Assembly (NCBI RefSeq): GCF_030412785.1
Contig: NZ_CP125296.1
Location: 930,001-994,000 of the forward strand
DNA length: 64,000 nucleotides
Direction: 5' to 3'
From: Paraburkholderia sabiae
Lineage (GTDB): Bacteria; Pseudomonadota; Gammaproteobacteria; Burkholderiales; Burkholderiaceae
The position numbers were made by a program, and so were the translations under genes. Below the pieces are notes generated by a model. It worked only from the letters and a program-made list of their open reading frames with translations, did no database searches and had not been told where the DNA came from. Of this stretch, positions 28,661 to 37,932 are shown piece after piece (position 1 is the stretch's first letter; each line of letters begins with the position of its first letter).

Positions 28661-29250
28661 ATGGCCTCCTCGTTCAGAACACGAGCGGCCACAGCCGGTC
28701 TCGCGAAGAAATCATTCACGGCGTCCATCAGCCACTGCCACGCCTGCTGTTCGCGCGGCCCGGCTGTCTTGTCGATGGCGATGGACAGATACGCCACCTC
28801 TGCCTCGATCTTCTCGCGCGGCAGCATCGCGAGACGGCTGACGAGCACCGCGCCTTCGATGACGGCCGCCTGCGCGCGGTTGAGTCCCGCGAACGGCGCA
28901 TCGTTGCAACGGGCGACGCACTCCATCACGAGCGTCGGGCGCTGCGCGTCGACGTGAACCGAGGCGAGGCGCAGTTCGGCGTGCGCGAGCGTATCGGCGA
29001 GCCGCACGCCACGCACGCGATCGACGGCAACCGTGGGCCACTCGCGCCGGCCCGTGACGCAACCGGCGAATACCCGCACGTCCGTCGTGAAGTTGACGAC
29101 GGCGCAGCCGGTCGAGATCACGTTGTCGTAAGTCGCCGACGGCAGGAACGGCATCAGCAGAAACGTGCCGTCCGTCTCGCGCACGCCCATCGGCGCGATG
29201 TGCGGCTTGCCCTCGGATGTGATGGTCGTGACGACGGTTTCGTAGATCAT
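28657..29250 (-). CDS. DUF447 family protein of the H4MPT gene set
   Basis: A 197-residue protein with a split-barrel, flavin-reductase-like look (MIYETVVTTITSEGKPHIAPMG and NVISTGCAVVNFTTDVRVF). Members occur in methanogens and H4MPT-using bacteria; no reaction is established to my knowledge. The start at 29250 follows an AGGAAG site 2 bases after the upstream gene's stop, and the stop overlaps mfnB by ATGA. An FMN-binding role in cofactor synthesis is conceivable. Confidence 0.8.
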   Translation of the reverse strand: MIYETVVTTITSEGKPHIAPMGVRETDGTFLLMPFLPSATYDNVISTGCAVVNFTTDVRVFAGCVTGRREWPTVAVDRVRGVRLADTLAHAELRLASVHVDAQRPTLVMECVARCNDAPFAGLNRAQAAVIEGAVLVSRLAMLPREKIEAEVAYLSIAIDKTAGPREQQAWQWLMDAVNDFFARPAVAARVLNEEAI

Positions 29251-29252
29251 GG

Positions 29253-30638
29253 TCAGGCTTCCTTTCTGCGAGTCGCGCCGGGCGCGCATTGCACGAGCAG
29301 GTCGGTCGGCTCGGGCGGGAGCGCGCATCCCCAGTCGAGCGGCTGGTCCTGGCTGTAGCGCTTGCCGAGCCGCCACGCGAGTTCCGCGCGCGCGAGTTCG
29401 ACACCCATGTAGAACGCGTGTGCGCCGTCCGCTTCGAGACGCAGATGCGGCCAGAGCGCAAACGCATCGGCGGCGAGGTGATGGCCGTCGCGGTTGTACG
29501 CGTGAATGCCATCCGTCGAGACCTGAACTCGAAAATTCGGATCGCGAATCGCGGCGGCGGTGGCGGCGATCTCGTCGGGCGTATCGGGAAACGGATGCTT
29601 CGCGTGCGTCGTCATCAACTGCGCGGTGAAGCCCTTGGGGAGCGTCTGCGCTTCGCGGGCCGCGTACATCATGCGGCGCGCGACATCGGCTTCGCGTATC
29701 GCGCTGCGCGCATGACCGCTCACCTGCGTCGTGAGAATGCCCGCGATGCCCAGTTCGACGCCGATGCCGAGCAGCAATGCGTGCATGCCGCTCGTGTCCG
29801 CTTCCGTGAGTTCCGTGACGTTGCCCGTGCCCATCAGGATCGGCGCGTCGGCATAGCGCTCGCGCAGGCGCTGATAGCGCGTGAGCGATTTCAGCAGGCC
29901 GAAGGGCAGCGGATCGAGGATCGGATCGGCGAGAAAGGGCCGGCCCTGCTGCTGCATCGTATCGATGGCTTCGTATAACGACGCTTCATCACCGGGCTGG
30001 CGCGGAATCAGCACGGGCGTCGAGTCGATCTCGTTGAGCACCCAGAGCGTATCGGCCGTCAGGCTCAACAGATAATCCGCACCCGCACGGCCGCCGCGCA
30101 CCAGTTCCTTCACGTCCATCGAATCGACGCTGACCTTGTGCCCTTGCGACTTCAACGCGCGGATCGTATCGGCGAGATGCGGAAACGGCGTCGCGGGCAG
30201 GCAACCGAGGTCGATCACATCGGCGCCGTCGGCTGCGAGTGTCGCCGCCCGCGCGCAAATCGCATCGACGCTGAGATGCGGCGCATCGACGATCTCCGCG
30301 AAGATTGCGATATCGTGCTTCGTCAGATCGACGGCGCGCTCCTCGCAGTCGAACCACGCAGGCAAATCCTTGAGTTCCTCGGGGCCGCGCTGGACGGGAA
30401 TGCCGTAGTGTGCCGAGAGCGCATCGAGGTCGCCGCGGCATCGGCCGGGCACGATCACGCGATCGGCCGCGATGGGCGCTACGACACGTCGCCGGATCAT
30501 GTCCGCCGTCATCAGCGCCGCGACCTGCAGGCCGATTTCGCGAATCTCCCAACTGAACGGCGCAGGCGCGAGACCGTGCAGCACGCGTTCGAGCGCGGGC
30601 TGGGCAAGGCGGCCGGTGAGGAAAACGATATGTTCCAT
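29253..30638 (-). CDS. dihydropteroate-synthase-like protein of H4MPT synthesis
   Basis: A 461-residue protein whose central region has a pterin-binding TIM-barrel pattern (GADVIDLGCLP, VSVDSMDVKELVRGGRAGADYLLSL split across strands, and PILDPLPFG). An N-terminal extension of about 150 residues and a C-terminal domain flank it. Such proteins accompany H4MPT genes in methylotrophs and archaea. They may substitute for the unusual dihydropteroate-synthase step that couples the pterin to beta-RFAP; that is inference. Its ATG overlaps the dmrB stop in TGATG. Confidence 0.8.
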   Translation of the reverse strand: MEHIVFLTGRLAQPALERVLHGLAPAPFSWEIREIGLQVAALMTADMIRRRVVAPIAADRVIVPGRCRGDLDALSAHYGIPVQRGPEELKDLPAWFDCEERAVDLTKHDIAIFAEIVDAPHLSVDAICARAATLAADGADVIDLGCLPATPFPHLADTIRALKSQGHKVSVDSMDVKELVRGGRAGADYLLSLTADTLWVLNEIDSTPVLIPRQPGDEASLYEAIDTMQQQGRPFLADPILDPLPFGLLKSLTRYQRLRERYADAPILMGTGNVTELTEADTSGMHALLLGIGVELGIAGILTTQVSGHARSAIREADVARRMMYAAREAQTLPKGFTAQLMTTHAKHPFPDTPDEIAATAAAIRDPNFRVQVSTDGIHAYNRDGHHLAADAFALWPHLRLEADGAHAFYMGVELARAELAWRLGKRYSQDQPLDWGCALPPEPTDLLVQCAPGATRRKEA

Positions 30639-31252
30639 CAGGCGCTCGCACAGGACGTCATGGCCGCTTCCGCGACGCGCGTATCGAGCGCCGCGCGCAA
30701 CTCGGCCAGCGAGCACACCACACGGCAGTGATCGATCTGCTTCAGGCGCTCGACATTTTCGAGTTCGATGCGACGCGGACGCAACTCGACCCAGTCGAGC
30801 GGACTCTTCGTGACAACGACGGGCTGCGTGTCGCACGCGAACACGATGCCGGGAATGCCGAGCTTGCCCGCCTGCGCAAACATGTTGGTGGGCAGCGTAT
30901 CCGAGATGCCGAACGCGCATTTGGCGACGGTATTGCTGGTGGCGGGCGCGATGACGACGGTGTGATAACGGTTCGCGTCGTACAGCATGCCGACGGGCAC
31001 CGCGCTCGCGCTGTTGTCGCGGAACACCCGGAAGCGGGCCTTGAGTTGCGCGAGGTCGATCTTGTACAGCGGCAGCACTTCTTCGGCGGCACGCGACAGA
31101 AACAGATCGACGTGAGGCAGCAGCGTCGCTGCGAGATCGAGCGACTCGACCAGTCCGTGTCCGGAGCCCGTGATCGTCCAGGCGAAGCGCGGCGCGGCTT
31201 CGACGGCATCGGTGGCAGCGTGATACGTGTGAGTAGTCGTCATCGTCGGCAT
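30638..31252 (-). CDS. dmrB: dihydromethanopterin reductase, flavoprotein type
   Basis: A 204-residue flavoprotein of the HFCD/archaeoflavoprotein family. FMN-site features are the N-terminal WTITGSGHGLVES loop and VIAPATSNTVAKCAFGISDTLP near residue 105. DmrB of Paraburkholderia xenovorans belongs to this family and carries out the last reduction in H4MPT synthesis; that comparison is from memory. Two ATG codons, at 31252 and 31243, are possible and neither has a strong ribosome-binding site. It is divergent from the FolB-like gene at 31457. Confidence 0.82.
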   Translation of the reverse strand: MPTMTTTHTYHAATDAVEAAPRFAWTITGSGHGLVESLDLAATLLPHVDLFLSRAAEEVLPLYKIDLAQLKARFRVFRDNSASAVPVGMLYDANRYHTVVIAPATSNTVAKCAFGISDTLPTNMFAQAGKLGIPGIVFACDTQPVVVTKSPLDWVELRPRRIELENVERLKQIDHCRVVCSLAELRAALDTRVAEAAMTSCASA

Positions 31253-31456
31253 GCAGCCAGGTTGTTCAGTTTGCGATACACAATGCGACGCGTCGCGATC
31301 GGCCGGTTGAGTGTCGATTGAGCCTGCATGCGATGCACACGGCCTGCGCAGGAGCGTTCGTCTCCAGCGCTTGCGACATTCGTGCCTGGGCCGCTTCTTG
31401 CATGAGAGCGCATCACGGAGAGACGGGATCAACGGGATAGACCATAAGGAACCCAG

Positions 31457-31870
31457 ATGAACGTGATCGACAGGAAGGTGCTCGAGCGGCCGAATCTCGC
31501 CGCATCGGAGATGGATCTGATTTTTATCGAAGGCTTCGAGGGCGATACGGTGATCGGCATCGACCCGGACGAGCTGACGAATCTTCAGCCGGTGCGGATC
31601 GATCTGTGGGCGGGCGTGCCGCACAGTCACGCGTGCGATACCGATCTGATCGGCGACACCATCGATTACAGCAAGGTGCATGCGGCGCTCGCGTCGCTGC
31701 TCGCGACGCACAAGATGCAGTTGCTGGAAGCGCTGGCGGAGTCGGTTGCGCAGATGTTGATCGTCGACTTCGGCGCGCACTGGGTGCGTGTGTCGCTAAC
31801 GAAGCCCGCGAAGTTCGCGAACGTGAAGGCGGTGGGTGTGACGATCGAGCGGACGGTGCGCTGGCCGTGA
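31457..31870 (+). CDS. dihydroneopterin-aldolase (FolB) family protein
   Basis: A 137-residue protein with FolB features: DLIFIEGFEGDTVIGI near residue 20, and DLIGDTIDYSKVHAAL followed by LLEALAESVAQ. In H4MPT-using bacteria such a gene supplies the 7,8-dihydroneopterin aldolase step of pterin formation, separate from the folate copy. It stands alone on the plus strand between two minus-strand cofactor operons and has an AAGGA site. A housekeeping folate role cannot be excluded. Confidence 0.83.
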   Translation: MNVIDRKVLERPNLAASEMDLIFIEGFEGDTVIGIDPDELTNLQPVRIDLWAGVPHSHACDTDLIGDTIDYSKVHAALASLLATHKMQLLEALAESVAQMLIVDFGAHWVRVSLTKPAKFANVKAVGVTIERTVRWP

Positions 31871-31889
31871 CACGCGATGTACGCGCAGT

Positions 31890-32819
31890 TCAGTATTCGG
31901 CTGCGATCTCGAAGCTGGCTGCGTGTGCTGCGTTTTCCATGCAACGCACGCGCAGCAGCGAAGGATCGAGACACGCCGCCGCGAACAGCGTCGCCACTGT
32001 CAGGTCCGCCGTCGTGCCGGGATTGATGCCGTCGCGCTTCATCGCCTGGTCCCATGCCGCGAGCCGGTCGAAGTCGAGTACGGTTTGCATGTGCCACTTG
32101 CGGGCATCGAGCGTCACCTTGCGCGCCACGTCGATACCGTGCTTCCGCGCGATATGCGAGTCGGGCCAGTGGGACAGAAACGCAAGCCACGTTTTCAGCA
32201 CCGCTCGCAGCAGACGCGGCTGATCGGCGGGACGAAGGGGAGTCGGGCCTAACGCGGCGCGCATCTGGATCACACCATAGTTGAGCACGTCGATGAAGCC
32301 GCTCGCATACTGACGGGCGATGCTGTCACGGTCTCTCGCCAGCGTCATTGCGCTGAGCAGATCGACGGTCGGCGCGCTGCCTACGTTCTGGCTGGGGGCT
32401 TCGCCGAGCCCGCCTGGATTGGCCAGTGCGATTGCGCGATACGCGGCGCACGCATCGGCCACATCAAGGCGCGATAGTGTCGCGCGCACGGCGATATGCG
32501 CTTCGTGTGCGGTCGGCGCGCGGTGCGTGGCGTGCAGACGTTCGAACGCATGCGCGAGCGGCGCGCACAGCAGCAGGATACCCAGATTCGTATTGCAGCC
32601 GGCCGCCTGCATCGACAGGCTCACCGCGCGTTCGATGCGTTCGCCCACGCTTGCGCCACGCGCGGTCACGGCGGGACAGGCCGCCTGCGCGCTGGCGATG
32701 AAAAGATCGGCCGTCATCCGATGCCCCGGCCCGCCGAAGCTGACGTTGCCCGGCTTCGCGCACAGCACGTCGAGCGCGCATGCCCACTCGAAGGCATCGG
32801 AAATCGTAGCGGCGCTCAT
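31890..32819 (-). CDS. CitG-like (triphosphoribosyl-dephospho-CoA synthase family) H4MPT-associated protein
   Basis: A 309-residue CitG-family protein: ALDVLCAKPGNVSFGG near the N-terminus, GCNTNLGILLLCAPLAHA near residue 77, and a late GINPGTTADLTVATLF. CitG homologues recur in bacterial H4MPT clusters, where citrate lyase is absent, so they probably use a triphosphoribosyl transfer for cofactor synthesis; the reaction is unproven. ATG at 32819 overlaps the preceding stop as TGATG; a GTG one codon earlier is the alternative. Confidence 0.82.
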   Translation of the reverse strand: MSAATISDAFEWACALDVLCAKPGNVSFGGPGHRMTADLFIASAQAACPAVTARGASVGERIERAVSLSMQAAGCNTNLGILLLCAPLAHAFERLHATHRAPTAHEAHIAVRATLSRLDVADACAAYRAIALANPGGLGEAPSQNVGSAPTVDLLSAMTLARDRDSIARQYASGFIDVLNYGVIQMRAALGPTPLRPADQPRLLRAVLKTWLAFLSHWPDSHIARKHGIDVARKVTLDARKWHMQTVLDFDRLAAWDQAMKRDGINPGTTADLTVATLFAAACLDPSLLRVRCMENAAHAASFEIAAEY

Positions 32820-33772
32820 CACGCGACTTCCTTGATGCCGCCGTCACGCAGTCCCAGAGCCATGCGCCGACTCAACAGATCGTCGACGATGCAGCCCGCG
32901 ATATCGAACGGCGTCACCGATTGCAGCCCGCGCCACGCGGCCACGCCATTCACCTCGATCACGGTCGCGCCGAACGGATTGTCGTCGCAAGGAATCAGGT
33001 CGACGCCTGCGTAGTCGAGTCCGAGCGCGGCGCTCGCACGTTCGGCGATCGTGGCGAGCGGCGCGCTCAATTCCGCCGCCTCGCAGCGCGCGCCTTGCGC
33101 GACGTTGTGCACCCAATGCTCGCTGATCCTTCGCATGGCCGTCACCGCCTTGCCGCCGATCACCATCACGCGCCAGTCATAGCCCGGCTCGCTCACGGGC
33201 CTGACGAAGCGCTGCATATAGGCGAGCTGTCCATACGCCTTCAGCGCAGGCAGCGGTTCGCAACCTTCGCCGCTCGCGCCGATTCGCATCACGCCTTTGC
33301 CTTGCGAACCGAACAGCGGCTTGATCACCACGTCGTGACCTTTCGCGCCTTCGCGCATCAGCACGCGCTGCGCGAACGGCGCGGATTCGCACACCCAGGT
33401 CGGCGGCGTCGGAATGCCCGCGCGATGCAGCAGAAAACTGGTCATCGATTTGTCGACGCTGCGTTCGATCGCGCGGGCGTCGTTGTAGACGGGCACGCCG
33501 AGTTCGCGCAACGCATGCAGGATGCCGAGACGCACGGTGACCTGCTCGAAGGTGCCGCCCGCGATGCCGCGCACGATCACGGCATCGGGCAGTCCGCGTC
33601 CGTAGCCGGGAATCGCGAGTCCGTGCGGCGCATGTGTGGTGTCGAAGCGGCACTCGGCGAGATCGACGCAGCGGCCCTGCGCGCCGCGCTCGCGCAGCGC
33701 GCGCTTGAGACGCGATGTATGCCAGCCGGTTTCGTCCGTCATGATCGCGACGGCGAGCGGGGTGCCTGTCAT
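32819..33772 (-). CDS. RimK-like ATP-grasp alpha-L-glutamate ligase, possibly MptN-like
   Basis: A 317-residue ATP-grasp ligase with VVIKPLFGSQGKGVMRIG near residue 150, the QRFVRPVSEPGYDWRVMVIGG segment and GVDLIPCDDNPFG followed by VIEVNGVAAWRGLQ near residue 270. Its position directly after mch, one base past the stop, suggests it adds glutamate to a tetrahydromethanopterin-type or methylofuran cofactor. The family also modifies ribosomal protein S6, which fits this context less well. Confidence 0.83.
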   Translation of the reverse strand: MTGTPLAVAIMTDETGWHTSRLKRALRERGAQGRCVDLAECRFDTTHAPHGLAIPGYGRGLPDAVIVRGIAGGTFEQVTVRLGILHALRELGVPVYNDARAIERSVDKSMTSFLLHRAGIPTPPTWVCESAPFAQRVLMREGAKGHDVVIKPLFGSQGKGVMRIGASGEGCEPLPALKAYGQLAYMQRFVRPVSEPGYDWRVMVIGGKAVTAMRRISEHWVHNVAQGARCEAAELSAPLATIAERASAALGLDYAGVDLIPCDDNPFGATVIEVNGVAAWRGLQSVTPFDIAGCIVDDLLSRRMALGLRDGGIKEVA

Positions 33773-33773
33773 C

Positions 33774-34802
33774 TCAGACCTCGTCGAGCCAGAGCGGGCG
33801 CAGCAGGTCGAAACGGGTTGCGCCCGCGTGGAAGGTGCGTCCCGTGGTCAGATTGCTGACCCACACTTCGGCGGGTGCAAAGAGCGCCGGGTCGATCTTG
33901 TAGAAGTCGTATTCGTATTCCTTGAACACGTCGGCGAACGGGCGGCCAAAGTCTTTCGACGCCGACGAAGGAAGGCGTCGAGCGAGATCGCGTGCGTCGT
34001 CGTCGCTGCCCGTCACGCTCAGATGCACGCGGCCGCCGTACAGGATGGCGTCGTTGGTGCGGCCCATCGCCTCGACGCCGTCCTGCGCGGGCGGCGGCAA
34101 TGGCGCGCTCGCCGAGCCTTCGTGAATCGCATCGAGCGCGAAGCCGAGTTCATGCGCCTTGTGCAGCGCGACTTCGAGCGCGCGCGCGACGACTTGCGTG
34201 GTGCCCGCGCGGCTCGACGTCGGCGTGAGGATCAGCGTGAGATTGCGCGGCTGCAACTTGCAGTCGCGCAGAATCTTGTCGATCACGACAGCGGGCGGCG
34301 CGCGGTCCACTTCGAGCACGAGGCAGCCCGTCGATACGACGTCGCGATACTCCAGTTCGTCGAACAGCGGCTCCTTGCACGCGAGCGAACGCGCCGGCCC
34401 CGAGCCGAGCGCAAAGAACTTCTTGCCGCCCGTTTCCTCCTTGCTCGCCGCGAGACTCCAGCCCGCGTACTGCGACGCGAGGCAGGCCAGCACCGGCTGC
34501 GCGCTGGCAATGTCGACGAAGGTCGGCCATTCTTCCGTCGCGTTGCGTGACGCAGCGGCGCGCAACGCAACGCGTCCCAACCCGCCCATGCAGATTTCGC
34601 CGATCGATAAACCCGCCGCGACGCTGCCTGGCGACTCGATGCCCGCATCGACGATCATGACGCCGCGCTCGTCGCGCTTCGCATCGATGCCGAGTTCCAC
34701 GTGACGTTCGAGCAGGTCGGCGATCAACGGCTGAACCAGCGTGTTGACGCTCAGAAACGAAGGCGACGGCGAAACATCAGCGAGAGAGGGGGAGGTCTGC
34801 AT
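33774..34802 (-). CDS. mch: methenyl-H4MPT cyclohydrolase
   Basis: A 342-residue Mch. Family segments include SVAAGLSIGEICMGGLGRV near residue 75, SKEETGGKKFFALGSGPARSLA near residue 135 and the C-terminal VWVSNLTTGRTFHAG. It converts methenyl-H4MPT to N5-formyl-H4MPT between MtdB and Fhc. The ATG at 34802 (MQTSPSLADV) places its first 26 bases inside the upstream ATP-grasp gene. It is followed after one base by the RimK-like gene. Confidence 0.94.
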   Translation of the reverse strand: MQTSPSLADVSPSPSFLSVNTLVQPLIADLLERHVELGIDAKRDERGVMIVDAGIESPGSVAAGLSIGEICMGGLGRVALRAAASRNATEEWPTFVDIASAQPVLACLASQYAGWSLAASKEETGGKKFFALGSGPARSLACKEPLFDELEYRDVVSTGCLVLEVDRAPPAVVIDKILRDCKLQPRNLTLILTPTSSRAGTTQVVARALEVALHKAHELGFALDAIHEGSASAPLPPPAQDGVEAMGRTNDAILYGGRVHLSVTGSDDDARDLARRLPSSASKDFGRPFADVFKEYEYDFYKIDPALFAPAEVWVSNLTTGRTFHAGATRFDLLRPLWLDEV

Positions 34803-35961
34803 GGCCTGATTTCCGGATGGTGTCGATGGAAAGAAGGGTCGCCGCGCGGGCGGCGAGTTCCGCGCGCAGCGTGGCCGGCGGCGTGCCGTGCGCGCACGCA
34901 GCCGATACGCTGCACAACGGTGCGCCCGCGGCGACGACACTGCCTGTGACGGGAATGTCGTGACACCAGCCGAGATTCAACGCGCGCTGAACGAACTCCG
35001 GCGATATCTTGCGTTCGCGTTCGGCGAAGACGATCAGTTCGCCGCGCATCGGTGATGTAGGGTCGAGCGGATTCGACATGACGTCATCGAGCGGCGCGCC
35101 CGCGCATAACCGCGTATGCAGCGCCAGCAGCGACATGGCGCCGTCGCGCTCGTGAAGCGACAGCGTGGCCGAGGGCCGCGCGTTGACTTCGAGCACGAAG
35201 CAACGCTCGCCGTCGACAATGAAGTCGAGACTGTTGAGGCCTCGGAGTCCCGTGCGCGACACGATCGCATTCACCGCGCGGGCGATCTGTTCGCGCAGCG
35301 ACGCAGGCACGTCGATGTTTCCCAGCGCGCCGCCATAGACGAACGGATGCGTGCCGTGCGAAACGATCAGCTGCTCGTTGAAGCCGATGATCGCGGCTCG
35401 ACGCGTATCCGCGACGAACAGCGCCGACATCGAACGGCCCGCTTGATGCCGCTGAAAATAGTCATCGCGATTCGCTACGGCAGCCTTCGCTGCGTGACGG
35501 ATGTGAACGCCGCCCGTTCCGCTCGCGCGCTTGACGAGCCAACCCGCTGTGTCGGCGGGCGCGTGCGTTTGCGTATCTGGATGAGCGATGCCCGCGTCGT
35601 CCAGCAACGCGAAGAAGCGCGCCGGGTCGCGCGCGGCGTCGCAGGCGTCGCGCGTGTTGCCGATTGGCGCGAGCGCGATGGTCTTGTCGTCGAGCAGATC
35701 GCGATGCGCTTCGAAGCCGCTGCCTGCAATCCAGCCGATCACGTTCGGGAAGCGGCTGGCCGCATCGAGTGCCTCGCGCACGCGGTGCGGATCGATCGAC
35801 AGCGACGCGGCATCGCCGATCGGATACCACATGCCCGACGCGCGACGCGTGTCCGTGTCGCCGAACAGATCGAGCACGATCACGCGCCAGCCGGCACGCC
35901 GCGCCGACTCGGCCAGCATGCGGGCGGACAACGCGGCAACGACGACGACGGGCGGCGACAT
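34777..35961 (-). CDS. ATP-grasp protein of the H4MPT cluster, function unassigned
   Basis: A 394-residue ATP-grasp protein: N-terminal Rossmann-like VVVVAALSARMLAESARRAGW, WLVKRASGTGGVHIRHA near residue 140, and LNSLDFIVDGERCFVLEVNARPSATL near residue 245. It lies 8 bases after mtdB and overlaps mch by 26 bases. ATP-grasp genes next to mch are common in methylotrophs and are presumed to help build H4MPT, but I know of no defined reaction. Confidence 0.82.
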   Translation of the reverse strand: MSPPVVVVAALSARMLAESARRAGWRVIVLDLFGDTDTRRASGMWYPIGDAASLSIDPHRVREALDAASRFPNVIGWIAGSGFEAHRDLLDDKTIALAPIGNTRDACDAARDPARFFALLDDAGIAHPDTQTHAPADTAGWLVKRASGTGGVHIRHAAKAAVANRDDYFQRHQAGRSMSALFVADTRRAAIIGFNEQLIVSHGTHPFVYGGALGNIDVPASLREQIARAVNAIVSRTGLRGLNSLDFIVDGERCFVLEVNARPSATLSLHERDGAMSLLALHTRLCAGAPLDDVMSNPLDPTSPMRGELIVFAERERKISPEFVQRALNLGWCHDIPVTGSVVAAGAPLCSVSAACAHGTPPATLRAELAARAATLLSIDTIRKSGHADLPLSR

Positions 35962-35968
35962 GACGGCC

Positions 35969-36889
35969 TCAGGCTGCCGCGAGCGAGGAGCGTTCGGCCA
36001 CCACGCGGCGGGCCATCTCCATCGCGTCTTCGAAGCCGAGATAGACCTTTTGCTTCGCCGCGAGCATCTGCATGAACAGCCGCTGCTGCACCTCGTATTT
36101 GACGTTGCCGATCGCGAGTGCGCCGATGCCGAGCGCGCCGTGCGAGCCGACGCGCTTGCCGTTGTCCATCACGCCGACACCCGCGATGCCTGCTGGCGGC
36201 ACGGCGTTCACATCGGCGGCGACGAGCAGGCGGGCCGCATCGTTCACCTGCTGCGCGCTCATCACTTCGACACCGGCAGCCGCCGTCGCGAACACGACGT
36301 CGACGGACTTCAAGGTTTCGTCCAGCGCCTCCGCGCTGCTCGCGTCGGCGCCTTCGAGCGCGGCACCGAAACGCGCCGTGGCGCGCTCGCAGGCTTCGCG
36401 TGCGGCGTCGAGCCCGCGGCTGCTCGCCAGCGACACGCGCGCCCCCGCCTGCGCCGCCAGCACGCCCGCGATCAGTCCAACGGGCCCGGTTCCGCCGAAC
36501 ACGAGCACGCGCTTGCCGTCGAGGCTCGTGTCGGATGTGTGACGCAGTTGCCATTCGACGCAGGCAACGAGTGCCGCCGCCGTCGTGAACGAACCGCTCG
36601 GATCGGCGAATACGGACACTTCGAACGGCGGCACCATCGCTTCGCGCGAGAGGCGCAGCATGTCCGTCGCGAGCATCACGTCGCGTCCGCCGATGAAGAT
36701 GCCCGTATGCGCGACACCTTTAGGCCCGCGCGAAAAGATCGCGTCCTGGGTCAGCGGCCCGATCAGTTTGGCATCGACATCGGTGTAGGGCACGACGACC
36801 TGATAGCCGGCATCGACGGCCATGTTCACGTCGAACGGGCTCATCTGCCGTCCCGGCGTGAACATGTGGAGAATGTGTTGGCGTTCCAT
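35969..36889 (-). CDS. mtdB: methylene-H4MPT dehydrogenase, NAD(P)-dependent
   Basis: A 306-residue protein. The N-terminal FTPGRQMSPFDVNMAVDAGYQ segment is characteristic of MtdA/MtdB and the Rossmann loop is VLVFGGTGPVGLIAG near residue 128. It oxidises methylene-H4MPT, the first dehydrogenation after formaldehyde capture. MtdB rather than MtdA is favoured by the surrounding H4MPT genes; cofactor preference is not decided by sequence inspection. An AGGAAAC site precedes the start. Confidence 0.92.
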   Translation of the reverse strand: MERQHILHMFTPGRQMSPFDVNMAVDAGYQVVVPYTDVDAKLIGPLTQDAIFSRGPKGVAHTGIFIGGRDVMLATDMLRLSREAMVPPFEVSVFADPSGSFTTAAALVACVEWQLRHTSDTSLDGKRVLVFGGTGPVGLIAGVLAAQAGARVSLASSRGLDAAREACERATARFGAALEGADASSAEALDETLKSVDVVFATAAAGVEVMSAQQVNDAARLLVAADVNAVPPAGIAGVGVMDNGKRVGSHGALGIGALAIGNVKYEVQQRLFMQMLAAKQKVYLGFEDAMEMARRVVAERSSLAAA

Positions 36890-36912
36890 GTTTCCTCGGT
36901 AAACAGGGTGGA

Positions 36913-37932
36913 TCAGTCCTGGGCCGACGCCCAGGTGACGGTAGCGCCCGCGTTGAGTCCTCTGACGATCTCGACTCGCAGTCCGGGCCCGATCGCTTGC
37001 GCGTCGCGTGCCGAACGCAACGCGTGTTCCGCTTCTTCCTGCGACTCCATGATCGCGAAGCCGGTCGGCCCCCACGAACTCTGACCGATGCCTGCGCAAT
37101 AGCGCGCGCCGATCCAGTCGAGCACGCGCCCGACGTCGGCACTCGTATAGATGCCGCCTTGCGACGCCGCGAAGTAGCGGCCGATGCCGTCTTGCAGCGC
37201 GCTCACGCCCTGCGCGAAAGGCGCGAACTCGTGTTCCGCGACGGCGGGAAGAATCTGCATCAAGGTCAGGTGGCACGCGTGCGCGGCGAGCGTCTGCGGG
37301 AACGGCGGCAGCGCGGCGAGCGCCTGGCGTTCGGCCGGGCCGGAGAGCCCTGTCCGCGAATCGTCGAACACGAGCATCACGCGCCATGCGGACGGGAAGT
37401 CGAAGCGCGACAGCACGGGCGGCAACACGCCGGGCCCACGCGGACCGCCATCGACGATCAGTCCGCCGCGCTCGAATCCGGCGATGCCGACACCCGAACG
37501 CGCACCGCGCGCGAGCGCCGGTGCGAGTTGCGCCGCGCTCAGATCGAGACCGTGCAGGCGGGCGAACGCATGGCCGACGGTCAGCGCGAGTTGCGTACCG
37601 GAGCCGAGACCGGCGTGAGACGGCAAGGTGCGGCGCAAGCGGATATCGACGGGCGCGTCGTGGCCCGTCAGGTTGCGCAGCGTATCGATATGCGCCTTCA
37701 CGCGCGGCAACTCGTCGTGCGCCGAAGGTACGGCGCTGTAGTGGTCCTCGTCATCGGGTGAAAGGCGTGCATCGAGCGTCGTGCTGATGCCGTCGATCAC
37801 GAGTCCGAGACTGCCGAAGCGCCGTCCAAGCGACGCGCCGGGATCGAGGAATCCCAGATGCAAACGCCCGGGTGCGTTCACGGTGACGATGCTGGTGTGC
37901 TTCGTCGATTCAGCTGTGCCATGCAGGCTCAT
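36913..37932 (-). CDS. mptG: beta-ribofuranosylaminobenzene 5'-phosphate synthase
   Basis: A 339-residue GHMP-kinase-superfamily protein with the motif LPSHAGLGSGTQLALTVGHAF near residue 100, N-terminal APGRLHLGFLDPGASLGRRFG and C-terminal GIGQSSWGPTGFAI. It makes the committed arylamine intermediate of H4MPT synthesis from p-aminobenzoate-type substrate and PRPP. It is first in the mptG-mtdB-ATPgrasp-mch-rimK-citG run on the minus strand. The 193 bases upstream, to the cbbR stop, contain no clear promoter motif. Confidence 0.9.
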   Translation of the reverse strand: MSLHGTAESTKHTSIVTVNAPGRLHLGFLDPGASLGRRFGSLGLVIDGISTTLDARLSPDDEDHYSAVPSAHDELPRVKAHIDTLRNLTGHDAPVDIRLRRTLPSHAGLGSGTQLALTVGHAFARLHGLDLSAAQLAPALARGARSGVGIAGFERGGLIVDGGPRGPGVLPPVLSRFDFPSAWRVMLVFDDSRTGLSGPAERQALAALPPFPQTLAAHACHLTLMQILPAVAEHEFAPFAQGVSALQDGIGRYFAASQGGIYTSADVGRVLDWIGARYCAGIGQSSWGPTGFAIMESQEEAEHALRSARDAQAIGPGLRVEIVRGLNAGATVTWASAQD

